A stretch of DNA of 40,597 nucleotides. It comes from Clostridia bacterium. GTDB lineage: Bacteria > Bacillota > Clostridia > RUG12999. Made by a program: the position numbers and the translations under genes. The stretch is taken from NCBI GenBank assembly GCA_022801925.1, contig JAAWTG010000003.1:84611-125207 (forward strand), written 5' to 3'. Each line of letters begins with the position of its first letter. Position 1 is the stretch's first letter. The notes under the pieces were generated by a model that saw nothing but the letters and a program-made list of their open reading frames with translations, had not been told where the DNA came from and ran no database searches. Shown here piece by piece: positions 1 to 8,211 of the stretch.

Positions 1-1
1 T

Positions 2-220
2 GATACGGCGGCAGGAGATATACTGATGCATTTGGCACAGGAGTATCATACCCTGCAGGGAGAATCCAACGGACTGCTGAAGCATGGCGTATATGTGAAA
101 AAAACGCGACCCGGAAAAGAAGGGATTGGCTGCGGCGATGATGAATGCTGTATTTGGGGAGACTATTTCTATCTGGAAGGCCTTGTGCGTCTAAGCAAAA
201 AGTGGAATCCGTATTGGTAA
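2..220 (+). CDS. GH88 unsaturated glucuronyl hydrolase, C-terminal end (partial)
   Basis: This is the 3' end of a gene that enters from the left edge; the frame is open from base 2 and ends at TAA 218-220. The remaining 72 residues include a GLLKHGVYV stretch and a DECCIWGDYFYLEGLVRL stretch near the end, which I recognise as the conserved C-terminus of glycoside hydrolase family 88. These cytoplasmic enzymes remove the 4,5-unsaturated uronic acid from disaccharides made by polysaccharide lyases. The catalytic Asp residues are outside the window. A PL8 lyase gene lies downstream on the same strand, which supports the role. The next gene starts 17 bases later, so the two are probably cotranscribed. 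Confidence 0.8.
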   Translation, partial: DTAAGDILMHLAQEYHTLQGESNGLLKHGVYVKKTRPGKEGIGCGDDECCIWGDYFYLEGLVRLSKKWNPYW

Positions 221-237
221 GTTGAGAGGAGAAGAAT

Positions 238-1419
238 ATGAAACAAGAACAAACAAGAAAATATTGGGTGGAAACAATGCTGCGCATTGCAACTCCGGTG
301 ATAGATGCGCTGGCAAAACGCGAATTGAGGCAGTGTATGCCGGTGGAACAACGAGATTTTGACCGTACGCCCTATGCGCATTTGGAAGCATTTGGTAGAA
401 CCCTTTGCGGTATTGCGCCGTGGTTGGAAGCAGAAGAATTAACCGAGGAAGAAGCTGTATTGCAAGCCGAAATGAGAAAAAAAGTGTTGCTATGTTTGGA
501 TGCAGCTACGGATCCTGCTTCGCCGGACAGAATGAATTTCGGCGTGCAGGAACAGGCGCAGCCATTGGTAGATGCGGCGTTTTTAGCACATGGATTGGTG
601 CGTGCACCGCAGGCGCTTGTTTTGCCGCTAGAAGATAGAGTAAAACGGAATCTTATTGTGGCATTAAAAGAAAGCAGGGCGATTATTCCAGGTGAGAGCA
701 ATTGGCTGTTATTCAGCGCCATGGTGGAAACTGCGCTGTGCCTGCTGGGGGAACAGGATTTTGATATGTTGAGAATTCAATATGCATTGCGGCAATTTAT
801 GCAGTGGTATAAAGGCGATGGTATGTATGGTGACGGAGCGCCGCTGCATGTGGACTATTATAACAGTTTTGTGATTCAGCCTATGCTGGTGGATATTGTT
901 CGCTTTTTTATGAATCAGCAAACGGAAAGAAAATTTGGCGGCGCGAATCAGGATTTTACGAAATACAGTGAATCCATCCTGACAAGAGCACAGCGTTATG
1001 CCGCGTTGCAAGAACGCATGATTTCGCCGGAGGGGACATATCCCATAATAGGGCGTTCCATTACCTATCGCTTCGGGGCATTCCAAATGCTGGCACAGGC
1101 TGCGCAGGAGCATTTGCTGGACGAATCAATCAATCCGGTGCAGGTGCGCTGCGCGTTGACTGCTGTAATCAAGCGCATTATGGATGTTCCCGGTATGTTT
1201 GATGAAAACGGTTGGCTGCGCCCGGGCGTGTATGGATACCAGCCGGGGCTGGGAGAACAATATATCTGTACGGGCAGCTTATATTTATGCTGTGCAGTGT
1301 TTTTGCCGCTGGGGTTGTCGCCGCAAGACACATTTTGGCGTGGCGAAAATGCAAAATGGACAGCACAGAAAATTGTGGACGGAGAAGATTTTGTTCATGA
1401 CCATAGTATTCCGAATTAA
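238..1419 (+). CDS. DUF2264 family protein
   Basis: A 393-aa protein without signal peptide or membrane segments. The NWLLFSAMVE block (about 155-164) and the GDGMYGDGAPLHVDYYNSF stretch (about 193-211) match my memory of the DUF2264 family, predicted to adopt an alpha/alpha-barrel fold like GH88/GH105 and lyase-related enzymes. No activity is firmly assigned to the family; members recur in uronic-acid polysaccharide loci. It starts at ATG 238 after GAGAGGAGAAG, 17 bases after the GH88 gene, so it is probably the next gene of that operon. Position between GH88 and PL8 suggests a role on oligosaccharides from glycosaminoglycan-like or rhamnose/uronate polymers, which is inference. Confidence 0.78.
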   Translation: MKQEQTRKYWVETMLRIATPVIDALAKRELRQCMPVEQRDFDRTPYAHLEAFGRTLCGIAPWLEAEELTEEEAVLQAEMRKKVLLCLDAATDPASPDRMNFGVQEQAQPLVDAAFLAHGLVRAPQALVLPLEDRVKRNLIVALKESRAIIPGESNWLLFSAMVETALCLLGEQDFDMLRIQYALRQFMQWYKGDGMYGDGAPLHVDYYNSFVIQPMLVDIVRFFMNQQTERKFGGANQDFTKYSESILTRAQRYAALQERMISPEGTYPIIGRSITYRFGAFQMLAQAAQEHLLDESINPVQVRCALTAVIKRIMDVPGMFDENGWLRPGVYGYQPGLGEQYICTGSLYLCCAVFLPLGLSPQDTFWRGENAKWTAQKIVDGEDFVHDHSIPN

Positions 1420-1523
1420 TCACATATGAGAAATGTCTGATAAAAGATAATGGAGGTATAGAAAAAATAACGATTTTAAAACCAATTAATCTATGCTTTA
1501 TGCAAAAGAACGGAGGGAACTGA

Positions 1524-4112
1524 ATGAAGGGGAAAAGCTGGATAGCTATGAGTATTGCGGCAGCAATGGCGTTAGGGAATGTTTCGATATGGGCGGCGGA
1601 AGAAGCGGTACATATGCTGGTAAACTGTCCACGGGCAGCGGTGGGAGAGCAGATGGTGCAAATTGATGCAGAAAACGAAGAAGTAACACCATTTTTAGCA
1701 GGAGACACAAGTATGATTCCGGTTCGGTTTTTAGCGGAAACGCTGGGATATGAAGTGACCTATCAGGAGCAGACAGAAACAGCGGTTTTAACCGGAACAG
1801 AGACCATTCGGTTTCAAAATGAAAGCGCAAAATATGTGATGAATGGGGAAGAAAAAGACATGCCAAAAGCAGCATTGGAACAAGAAGGACGTATGTTTGT
1901 CCCTGTGCGTGCAGTATGTGAAGCGTTGAAATGTACGGTGCTTTGGAATCATGAATTGATTAGTGTGTATCCGGAAGGGGCAGCCGCAGCGTTGCCGCAA
2001 ACGGAAGCAATAAAGTTGGCAGAACAACTGCACAGCGGTACATTGCCGCAAACGGACGATTTTACGGTAATCGGAGAACGAATCATTCAAGATATTTATT
2101 CTACGACAGAGAATCCGGAAAATGTGTTAAAAAACTGGCAGGAAGATGGGAGTTTTTCCACAATCGACTATCAGGATACCAATGCTGCCGGATGGGCGCC
2201 GATGGGGCATTTGAATCATGTGCTTGCTATGGTCAAAGCGGCATATTCACCCGGCAATGCCTATTATCAGGACGAACCACTGAAAAAGAAAATTGCGCTG
2301 GCGTTGACCTATTGGGCAGAAAATGATTTTACTTGTTCCGCGAATACATGGTATACCACACATGGCATACCTACAAAACTGGCGGATATCCTTCTGTTTC
2401 CGATAGAAGGAATTTCGGAAGAAACAAAACAGAAACTGCATGAAATTGTCAAACGGGGGTACCTTGTAGCGGACGATCCGGAGAATCCTTATGTAGAACG
2501 CAGAGTGAGTTCGCAAGGCGGAAACTTAACAGATTTAATTTTGAACTCCCTGAAAATTGCAGTGGCAACACAAGATGCAGCATTTGTTGAGACACTGTCG
2601 GCATTGTTGGAAAACGAACTGCGCATTTTTCCGACAGAAGCAGATCATGAACTTTGGCAGGAAAATGAGGGTATAAAAGCGGACTATAGCTTTTGGCAGC
2701 ATAACCGTTTGCCGTGTTTCGGCAGCTATGGCGAGGTGTTTGTGAATGGGGTGAACAAACTGCTGCTATATTTAGACGGAACCGGGTATATGGTCAGCGA
2801 GGTGGCTGTCAATCAATATACCAATTTGATTGTGGAGGGGCTACAATGGGCTGTCGTGGGACCCTATGTGGACTATACAGTAAATGGACGTTCTATTGCA
2901 AGACAAAATGGAACAAAAGCCTTGCAGTCTCACTTGAAAAAGGCTTGTGAAGTGCTGCTCCGTTTGGAACAAAATCCACGCAAAGAAGAAATAAAAACAC
3001 TGTATGATACGAGATTTGCAGGGGAAGATGGAGGTATAACGGGGCATAAACATTTCTGGAAGTCGGATTATACGGTACACAAAGGTCAGGGATACCACAT
3101 TGGTATTCGTGCAACCTCAGACCGTACCAGACCAATGGATCGCATTAACGGCGAAAACGCTTTGGGATATTATCTGGGCGATGGTACGACCGTGTTCATG
3201 CGTACCGGCGAAGAATTTTTAAACATTTTTCCCACGTGGGACTGGAATAAGATTCCGGGCACAACAACAGCGCAAAATACACTTCCGATACCGGATGATG
3301 AAGCTGCAATGTTTCATTGGTTTGGCAAGACGCCGTTTGCCGGTGGTGTGAGCGACGGCATGGATGGTGCGACAACACTGGACTACAAACGGGACGGCGT
3401 GGAAGCATATAAAAGTTGGTTTATGGCAGACAACATGATGCTGGCGCTGGGCTGCGGCATCACAACGGATAACAGCAATGATATTGTGACAACAGTAAAT
3501 CAAACGCTGCAAAACGGAGAATATACAATGAACAAGGAAGCAAAAGCAGCGGGGGATTTTGTGTCCGGTCTCAGCTGGGTGGAACACGATAAAATAGGCT
3601 ATATTTTTCCGGAGGGCGGCAATGTGTCAATAATGGCACAAGAACAGACTGGACGGTGGAGCGATATTGCTGTGCTCTCTAACAAAGATGAACTTTTGAA
3701 AAATGATGTGTTTACAGTAGAGATACATCACGGTATATCACCCGAAAACGCAAAATATGCCTATTTGGTTGTGATGAATGCCGATGCAGAAGAGACGCAG
3801 CGCACAGCGGAAAACAATCCCTTTGAAATTTTGCAGAATGATAAAACAATACAAGCAGTTCGTCAAAGTGAAAAACAGCTGATACAAGCGGTTTTCAGAG
3901 AAGCAGGAGAACTGCGCATAGCAGAAGGAAAAAGTATTTCCGTAGACCGTCCATGTATTTTAATGTTCCGAGAAGCGGCAGGGGAAATTTCGGTGGCAAA
4001 TCCATATAATAAGCAGGAAACAATAAACGTTAATGTCAACGGACAAACAGTGGAAATAACGCTGCCGGGCGGTCAAAATGCAGGACAAAGTGTCACAATG
4101 AAGATGGAGTGA
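1524..4112 (+). CDS. Secreted polysaccharide lyase family 8 with N-terminal stalk domain
   Basis: An 862-aa exported protein. Residues 1-25 are a signal peptide (KGKSW, hydrophobic core, cut near WAA-EE). Residues about 40-152 look like a copper-amine-oxidase N-terminal (stalk) domain, with two MIPVRFLAETL / MFVPVRAVCEAL repeats. From about 160 on it matches the PL8 hyaluronate/chondroitin/xanthan lyase fold. Visible catalytic candidates are the Asn in NTWYTTHGIP (274), the His in FWQHN (393), the Tyr in GSYGEVF (402) and Arg in NGRSIAR (456/460). The GYYLGDGTTVFMRTGEE and WDWNKIPGTTT stretches are typical of the beta-sandwich part. PL8 enzymes cleave uronic-acid polymers by beta-elimination. 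It starts at ATG 1524 with GGAGGG 8 bases upstream. The exact substrate cannot be told. Confidence 0.88.
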   Translation: MKGKSWIAMSIAAAMALGNVSIWAAEEAVHMLVNCPRAAVGEQMVQIDAENEEVTPFLAGDTSMIPVRFLAETLGYEVTYQEQTETAVLTGTETIRFQNESAKYVMNGEEKDMPKAALEQEGRMFVPVRAVCEALKCTVLWNHELISVYPEGAAAALPQTEAIKLAEQLHSGTLPQTDDFTVIGERIIQDIYSTTENPENVLKNWQEDGSFSTIDYQDTNAAGWAPMGHLNHVLAMVKAAYSPGNAYYQDEPLKKKIALALTYWAENDFTCSANTWYTTHGIPTKLADILLFPIEGISEETKQKLHEIVKRGYLVADDPENPYVERRVSSQGGNLTDLILNSLKIAVATQDAAFVETLSALLENELRIFPTEADHELWQENEGIKADYSFWQHNRLPCFGSYGEVFVNGVNKLLLYLDGTGYMVSEVAVNQYTNLIVEGLQWAVVGPYVDYTVNGRSIARQNGTKALQSHLKKACEVLLRLEQNPRKEEIKTLYDTRFAGEDGGITGHKHFWKSDYTVHKGQGYHIGIRATSDRTRPMDRINGENALGYYLGDGTTVFMRTGEEFLNIFPTWDWNKIPGTTTAQNTLPIPDDEAAMFHWFGKTPFAGGVSDGMDGATTLDYKRDGVEAYKSWFMADNMMLALGCGITTDNSNDIVTTVNQTLQNGEYTMNKEAKAAGDFVSGLSWVEHDKIGYIFPEGGNVSIMAQEQTGRWSDIAVLSNKDELLKNDVFTVEIHHGISPENAKYAYLVVMNADAEETQRTAENNPFEILQNDKTIQAVRQSEKQLIQAVFREAGELRIAEGKSISVDRPCILMFREAAGEISVANPYNKQETINVNVNGQTVEITLPGGQNAGQSVTMKME

Positions 4113-4152
4113 ATAATGACAAAGATTGCCCCTGATTTCGTCACAAGGGACG

Positions 4153-4200
4153 TATTGTCCTGATTTGTATGAACGTACAAATCAGGACAATATATTTTGC
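4153..4200 (+). terminator. 17-bp perfect hairpin after the PL8 gene
   Basis: Arms 4153-4169 and 4176-4192 are perfectly complementary with a 6-base loop (TGAACG), followed by TATATTTTG. It lies 40 bases past the lyase stop codon and probably terminates that operon. The U-tract is weak and the stem AT-rich, so an operator or processing hairpin is also possible. Confidence 0.5.
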
Positions 4201-4204
4201 GCCG

Positions 4205-4218
4205 TAAAACCGGTTTTA
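4205..4218. promoter_or_regulatory. Candidate LacI/CcpA-type operator
   Basis: TAAAACCGGTTTTA is a perfect 14-bp palindrome with central CG, the general form of LacI/GalR-family operators and catabolite-responsive elements. It lies 8 bases upstream of the -35 box of the AraC-type regulator gene. No matching repressor gene is in the window. Confidence 0.4.
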
Positions 4219-4226
4219 GAAGGAGA

Positions 4227-4255
4227 TTGACACTAAAAGAGTTTCGTGTTATAGT
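4227..4255 (+). promoter_or_regulatory. Sigma-A promoter of the membrane AraC regulator
   Basis: TTGACA (4227-4232), 17-base spacer, TATAGT (4250-4255). The start codon is about 58 bases downstream. Confidence 0.75.
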
Positions 4256-4312
4256 AATAAAGAGTTCTTTTTTGTATCGTGCAGACGGCCAGAGGTTTTT
4301 GAAGAAGCGGGG

Positions 4313-6616
4313 ATGCATATGAAATTAAAAAAAATTTATCACTCTTGGATGATATCTTATCTGATTATTATTTGCGTTGCGTTTTTTTGCAGTACCGGTA
4401 TCTATTTGATGATTGGTGCGGTGGTAAAACAGGAGGTAAATCGTTCCAACACAGTTATTTTGGAAAATGTACGCCTATCGACTGACACATATATTAATGA
4501 TATGCAGAAGATGGCAATGGATATCAGAAATAATTCATTGGTTAATACGATATATAACAATGAATTGAATGAAACGGAGTTTTCATATCTATCGACCCAA
4601 ATTCAAAAAGAATTATCGCGTTATCAGACAATGAATACGAATATTGACACAATTTACTTATATTTAAAAGAGCGGGACTATGTCATAGCAACAAACCGTT
4701 CGGTTGATGCGGATACAATGTATGATGTTGCATATAAAAATACAGGTATCACAAAAGAAGAATGGAAAAGTATTTTGTTTGACCATCCCAAAAGCGGATT
4801 TCGTCAACTTCCTGCGATTGCGGACGGAGAAAAAAAACAACAGCTGGCGCTGCTGAATCCGCTTCCGGCAATGAGCAAAGAACCGAAAGCTGTCTTGGTG
4901 GTGGCGGTATCAGGTGAAATCGGAAGCCGCGCACTCAAAAACGGCGGATTTGTGGACGACGGTGTTTTGTTCCTCATGGATAGCAAGAATCAAATAGTGA
5001 TGTCCAGCCATGAGAAGGAACTTCCGGTGACATATGAAATGCTGGAACAGGAGAGCCGGCAAAAAATCCGCTTTGACGGAAAATCCTACGTTATCACGTC
5101 TGCGAAATCCAGTGCAATGAATATGCGCTATGTTTTAGGGATTCCGAATAACACATATTACAAAACAGCAATTGTTATCCGAAACATTGCATTTATTGGG
5201 GTATTTGCGTTTTTGGTATTGGCATTATATGCAGCATTTCATCTGCTGAAAAAGAACTACAGACCACTACGCGAGTTGATGGGATATGTGCATGAAACAT
5301 ATGGTAAAATGGAAGAAGAGGAAAACGAGTATCATGTATTTCAAACAGCTATTACAAAAGCCGTAAAAGAAAAAGCGCTGATGCAAAACAAACTGAAACA
5401 GCAAAACAATACGGTAAGAGAACATATGCTGGGCAATTTATTGAAGGGGAAAAATGAAAATAATTTGCAGATAGAAGATATTTTGTTTTCAAACGGTGTG
5501 GATTTTAAAGGGAAACACAACAGGGTGCTTGTGTTTTATATGGAATATTTTGATGCGCTGTTTGAAGGTTCCTCAAAAGAAGTGGAAGAACAGACAGCGT
5601 TAGCGTTTTTGGTAGTGCGAAATATTACAAAAGAACTGCTGGATTGCGATTTTACAACCGTTTTCGTCGAGGTGGACGACATGATGGTGTGTTTGTTGAA
5701 TGCACAGGAACAAGATGAAAAGCGGACATTGATAAAAATAAAGGAAACGGTGAAAGAAGCAAAAGAAATTATTAAAAGCAATTTTTACATTGATTTTACA
5801 GTATCAATCAGCAGTGCATATGAAGCAGTAAAAGAGGTTGCGACCGCCTATCAGGAAGCAATGGAAGCAATGGATTACAAAATGATTATAGGCAGCGGCG
5901 GTACGATTTGTTATGAGGAATTAGAGGTTACACAGGAAAATTATTATTATCCGATGGAAGCGGAACGCATTATCGTAAATGCTTTAAAAGCCGGAGATGA
6001 AGAAAAGGCAAATGAAATTTTAGAGGAATTATATTCCAGAAATTTCCAAAAAGAATCTTTGTCACTTGCTATGGCTAAATGTTTTATTTCTAATTTGGTC
6101 AGCACAGTTTTAAAAGTGTTGGAAGACATACGCATACAGCAAGGCGTGAATGTCGAAGTTGACATGGAGGAGATTAACCGGATTCTGGCAGGAACTGATG
6201 TTGCAATATCGAAACAGAAAATGTTGGAAATTTTCCATATCATTTGCAGTCAAACACAGCAGCGGACAGAATCCTCAGCACGGCGTATTGTCAAACAAGT
6301 AAAGGAGTATATTGCAGAAAATTATATGGACTTTAACCTGAGTCTATATTCCATTGCGGAGGAATGTCATATCACATATACACATCTGTCCCGTGTGTTT
6401 AAACTGGAGACGGGCATGGGACTATTGCAATATATCAATGAATTCCGCATGGAAATCGCAAAAAAGCATTTACTGGAAACCGACCAAAGTGTTGCACAAA
6501 TTGCGGAATCTGTAGGGTATGGGAACAGTAATTCGTTGATTCGCGCGTTTAAAAAATATAATGGCATTACACCGGGAAAATTCAGAGAGTTAAATAAACC
6601 AAACAAGGAATCATGA
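4313..6616 (+). CDS. Membrane-anchored AraC family transcriptional regulator
   Basis: A 767-aa one-component regulator. A first membrane helix lies at about 13-36 and a second at about 285-310; between them is an extracytoplasmic sensor region of about 250 residues. The cytoplasmic middle part (about 330-640) is typical of two-component-like AraC proteins of Firmicutes. The last 105 residues hold the two helix-turn-helix motifs (LSLYSIAEECHITYTHLSRVF and SVAQIAESVGYGNSNSLIRAFKK). Such proteins usually control neighbouring polysaccharide-uptake genes; here the likely target is the GH88-DUF2264-PL8 group. The start is ATG 4313 or ATG 4319 (MKLKK); AAGCGGGG lies just upstream and fits the second at least as well. 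It has its own promoter and a hairpin separates it from the lyase gene. Confidence 0.9.
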   Translation: MHMKLKKIYHSWMISYLIIICVAFFCSTGIYLMIGAVVKQEVNRSNTVILENVRLSTDTYINDMQKMAMDIRNNSLVNTIYNNELNETEFSYLSTQIQKELSRYQTMNTNIDTIYLYLKERDYVIATNRSVDADTMYDVAYKNTGITKEEWKSILFDHPKSGFRQLPAIADGEKKQQLALLNPLPAMSKEPKAVLVVAVSGEIGSRALKNGGFVDDGVLFLMDSKNQIVMSSHEKELPVTYEMLEQESRQKIRFDGKSYVITSAKSSAMNMRYVLGIPNNTYYKTAIVIRNIAFIGVFAFLVLALYAAFHLLKKNYRPLRELMGYVHETYGKMEEEENEYHVFQTAITKAVKEKALMQNKLKQQNNTVREHMLGNLLKGKNENNLQIEDILFSNGVDFKGKHNRVLVFYMEYFDALFEGSSKEVEEQTALAFLVVRNITKELLDCDFTTVFVEVDDMMVCLLNAQEQDEKRTLIKIKETVKEAKEIIKSNFYIDFTVSISSAYEAVKEVATAYQEAMEAMDYKMIIGSGGTICYEELEVTQENYYYPMEAERIIVNALKAGDEEKANEILEELYSRNFQKESLSLAMAKCFISNLVSTVLKVLEDIRIQQGVNVEVDMEEINRILAGTDVAISKQKMLEIFHIICSQTQQRTESSARRIVKQVKEYIAENYMDFNLSLYSIAEECHITYTHLSRVFKLETGMGLLQYINEFRMEIAKKHLLETDQSVAQIAESVGYGNSNSLIRAFKKYNGITPGKFRELNKPNKES

Positions 6617-6663
6617 TTTGAGACTTTGTGCAGAGATGAAACAGGAGCAAAATAAATAATTGC

Positions 6664-6691
6664 GGCAGGGAATATTTATTCCCTGCCTTTT
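6664..6691 (+). terminator. Rho-independent terminator of the AraC regulator
   Basis: Stem GGCAGGGAAT / ATTCCCTGCC (6664-6673, 6678-6687), loop ATTT, followed by TTTT. Confidence 0.85.
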
Positions 6692-6699
6692 CAGTGTCA

Positions 6700-6734
6700 A
6701 TAAAAAGGGCAGACATCATTAGATGACTGCCCTT
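6700..6734 (-). terminator. Rho-independent terminator of the oxidoreductase gene
   Basis: AAGGGCAG at 6705-6712 pairs with CTGCCCTT at 6727-6734; CATC/GATG extends the stem after one A-A mismatch, with loop ATTA. On the minus strand it is followed by a T-run (A-run at 6702-6706). It converges with the + terminator just to its left. Confidence 0.8.
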
Positions 6735-6818
6735 GATAGTATTCAGCACTGTCTTAAATGATTAGCAAATACTGTCCTATGCACACCATAAATGTGCTAG
6801 CGGATTATAACGAACTAT

Positions 6819-8075
6819 TTATAAGGAAGCGCGCCAAGCGTCCATGTCGACCGTTTTGCCGCTCAGACGGGAAGCTTCTGCCGCGAATGCAAGCGCATGG
6901 CTTTCGGCAGAGACGGAAATGTCCGTCAGAGAAGTGGAAGTTGTTTCGCCGCGCAGCAGGCGTACAAAATCAAGCATGATGCCGGTATCGCCGCCGCCGT
7001 GACCGCTTTCTAATGCTTTGGGATGATAAAATGTGCGGGAGCCTGTTATGAAATCACGGATTTCGATGGTATCGTCATTTGCACGCAGTTCGCCTTTTGT
7101 TCCCATGATTTTCAGCGTGCGGTCGATTTGTTCGGTAAAAGCGCACATGCTGAAGGTCACGGTCGTACCATTTTCGAAACTGAGATTAGCAACCTGATGG
7201 TCTACAACGTCATTGTCACAGTGGAATACGCAGCGTCCATAGGGGCTGGTTTTTAAAATTTCGATGACTTGCTCCGGCGTAGGGTTGCTGCATACGCTGC
7301 TGCATGCTGCATCGCACATCCAAGAATACGGACCGTTAATATATACATGCGGTGCATAATAGGGACAGGTATCGCTGTGCGGACAGCCGTCCAGACAGCG
7401 CTCCGGTGCGCCTTCCGGTGCATTGGATTCTTTAAAATAAGTTAACTCGCCAAAGGAAGAGATACTTTTGCAGCGGCTGCCTATCAGCCAGTAAAGTAAA
7501 TCCATATCATGGCAGCATTTTGCTAAAATCATGGGACTGCTTTCTTCTGTGTTGCGCCAGTTGCCGCGTACAAAACTGTGCGATTGGTGGATATGTCCGA
7601 CATTTTCACAGTGTAACATGGAAACAATATCTCCGATTGCACCACCGTCCAGCAACGCCTTAATTTTTTTGAATAGTGCCGTATAGCGCAGTACATGGCA
7701 AACTAACACATGACGGTCATATTTTTTCGCCGCTTCTGCCAGTTCAAAGCATTCTTTGGCAGAAGGAGAAACAGGTTTTTCCAGCAACAAATGATAACCG
7801 AGTTCCATCGCTTTGAGAGAAGGTATGATATGCATTTTGTCCTGTGTACAGATAAATGCTGCATCAGCAAATTTAGGACGTGCAAACAGTTCTTCATAGC
7901 TGCTGAAACAATTTTCAGCCGGAACATTATGTTCTTTGCGCATGGTCTCGCGCCGCTGTTCGTTAGGCTCTGCAATACCTACAATTTTTAAATCCTGCGG
8001 ATAATTGAGCGCATAGTTTGCATAGACGTGTCCGCGCCCGCCTGCGCCAATGACAACTGCTGTAATGGGATTCAT
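6819..8075 (-). CDS. Gfo/Idh/MocA family oxidoreductase with Cys-rich insertion
   Basis: A 418-aa NAD(P)-dependent dehydrogenase-like protein. The Rossmann motif VVIGAGGRGHVYA is at 8-20, the EKP motif at 99-101, and the conserved KCCHDMDLLYWL block at 186-197. Eight cysteines cluster at 227, 231, 237, 254, 258, 262, 282 and 286 in an insertion between the catalytic block and the C-terminal sheet; I recall similar CPH..TCPYYAP insertions in related oxidoreductases, possibly binding a metal. Family members oxidise or reduce sugars and their derivatives; substrate unknown. It starts at ATG 8075 after AAAGGTGAGG on the minus strand and is divergent from a cupin-AraC regulator, a common regulator-target pairing. 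Confidence 0.88.
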   Translation of the reverse strand: MNPITAVVIGAGGRGHVYANYALNYPQDLKIVGIAEPNEQRRETMRKEHNVPAENCFSSYEELFARPKFADAAFICTQDKMHIIPSLKAMELGYHLLLEKPVSPSAKECFELAEAAKKYDRHVLVCHVLRYTALFKKIKALLDGGAIGDIVSMLHCENVGHIHQSHSFVRGNWRNTEESSPMILAKCCHDMDLLYWLIGSRCKSISSFGELTYFKESNAPEGAPERCLDGCPHSDTCPYYAPHVYINGPYSWMCDAACSSVCSNPTPEQVIEILKTSPYGRCVFHCDNDVVDHQVANLSFENGTTVTFSMCAFTEQIDRTLKIMGTKGELRANDDTIEIRDFITGSRTFYHPKALESGHGGGDTGIMLDFVRLLRGETTSTSLTDISVSAESHALAFAAEASRLSGKTVDMDAWRASL

Positions 8076-8097
8076 AAAACCTCACCTTTCTTTGCAC

Positions 8098-8126
8098 TTT
8101 ACAATGTGCCGCAAATTTGATATACT
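8098..8126 (+). promoter_or_regulatory. Sigma-A promoter of the cupin-AraC gene
   Basis: TTTACA (8098-8103), 17 bases, TATACT (8121-8126), pointing to the gene at 8212. Confidence 0.6.
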
Positions 8127-8127
8127 G

Positions 8128-8156
8128 ATAATAACATAGACAATAATAAAAAACAA
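8128..8156 (-). promoter_or_regulatory. Sigma-A-like promoter of the oxidoreductase gene
   Basis: On the minus strand TTGTTT (8156-8151), 17 bases, TATTAT (8133-8128). It lies next to the divergent AraC promoter, so one regulator could act on both. Confidence 0.45.
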
Positions 8157-8211
8157 TACAAAATCAGACATAATATTTATAAAGTTGGCTACTAACGAAA
8201 AGGGTGGGAAT

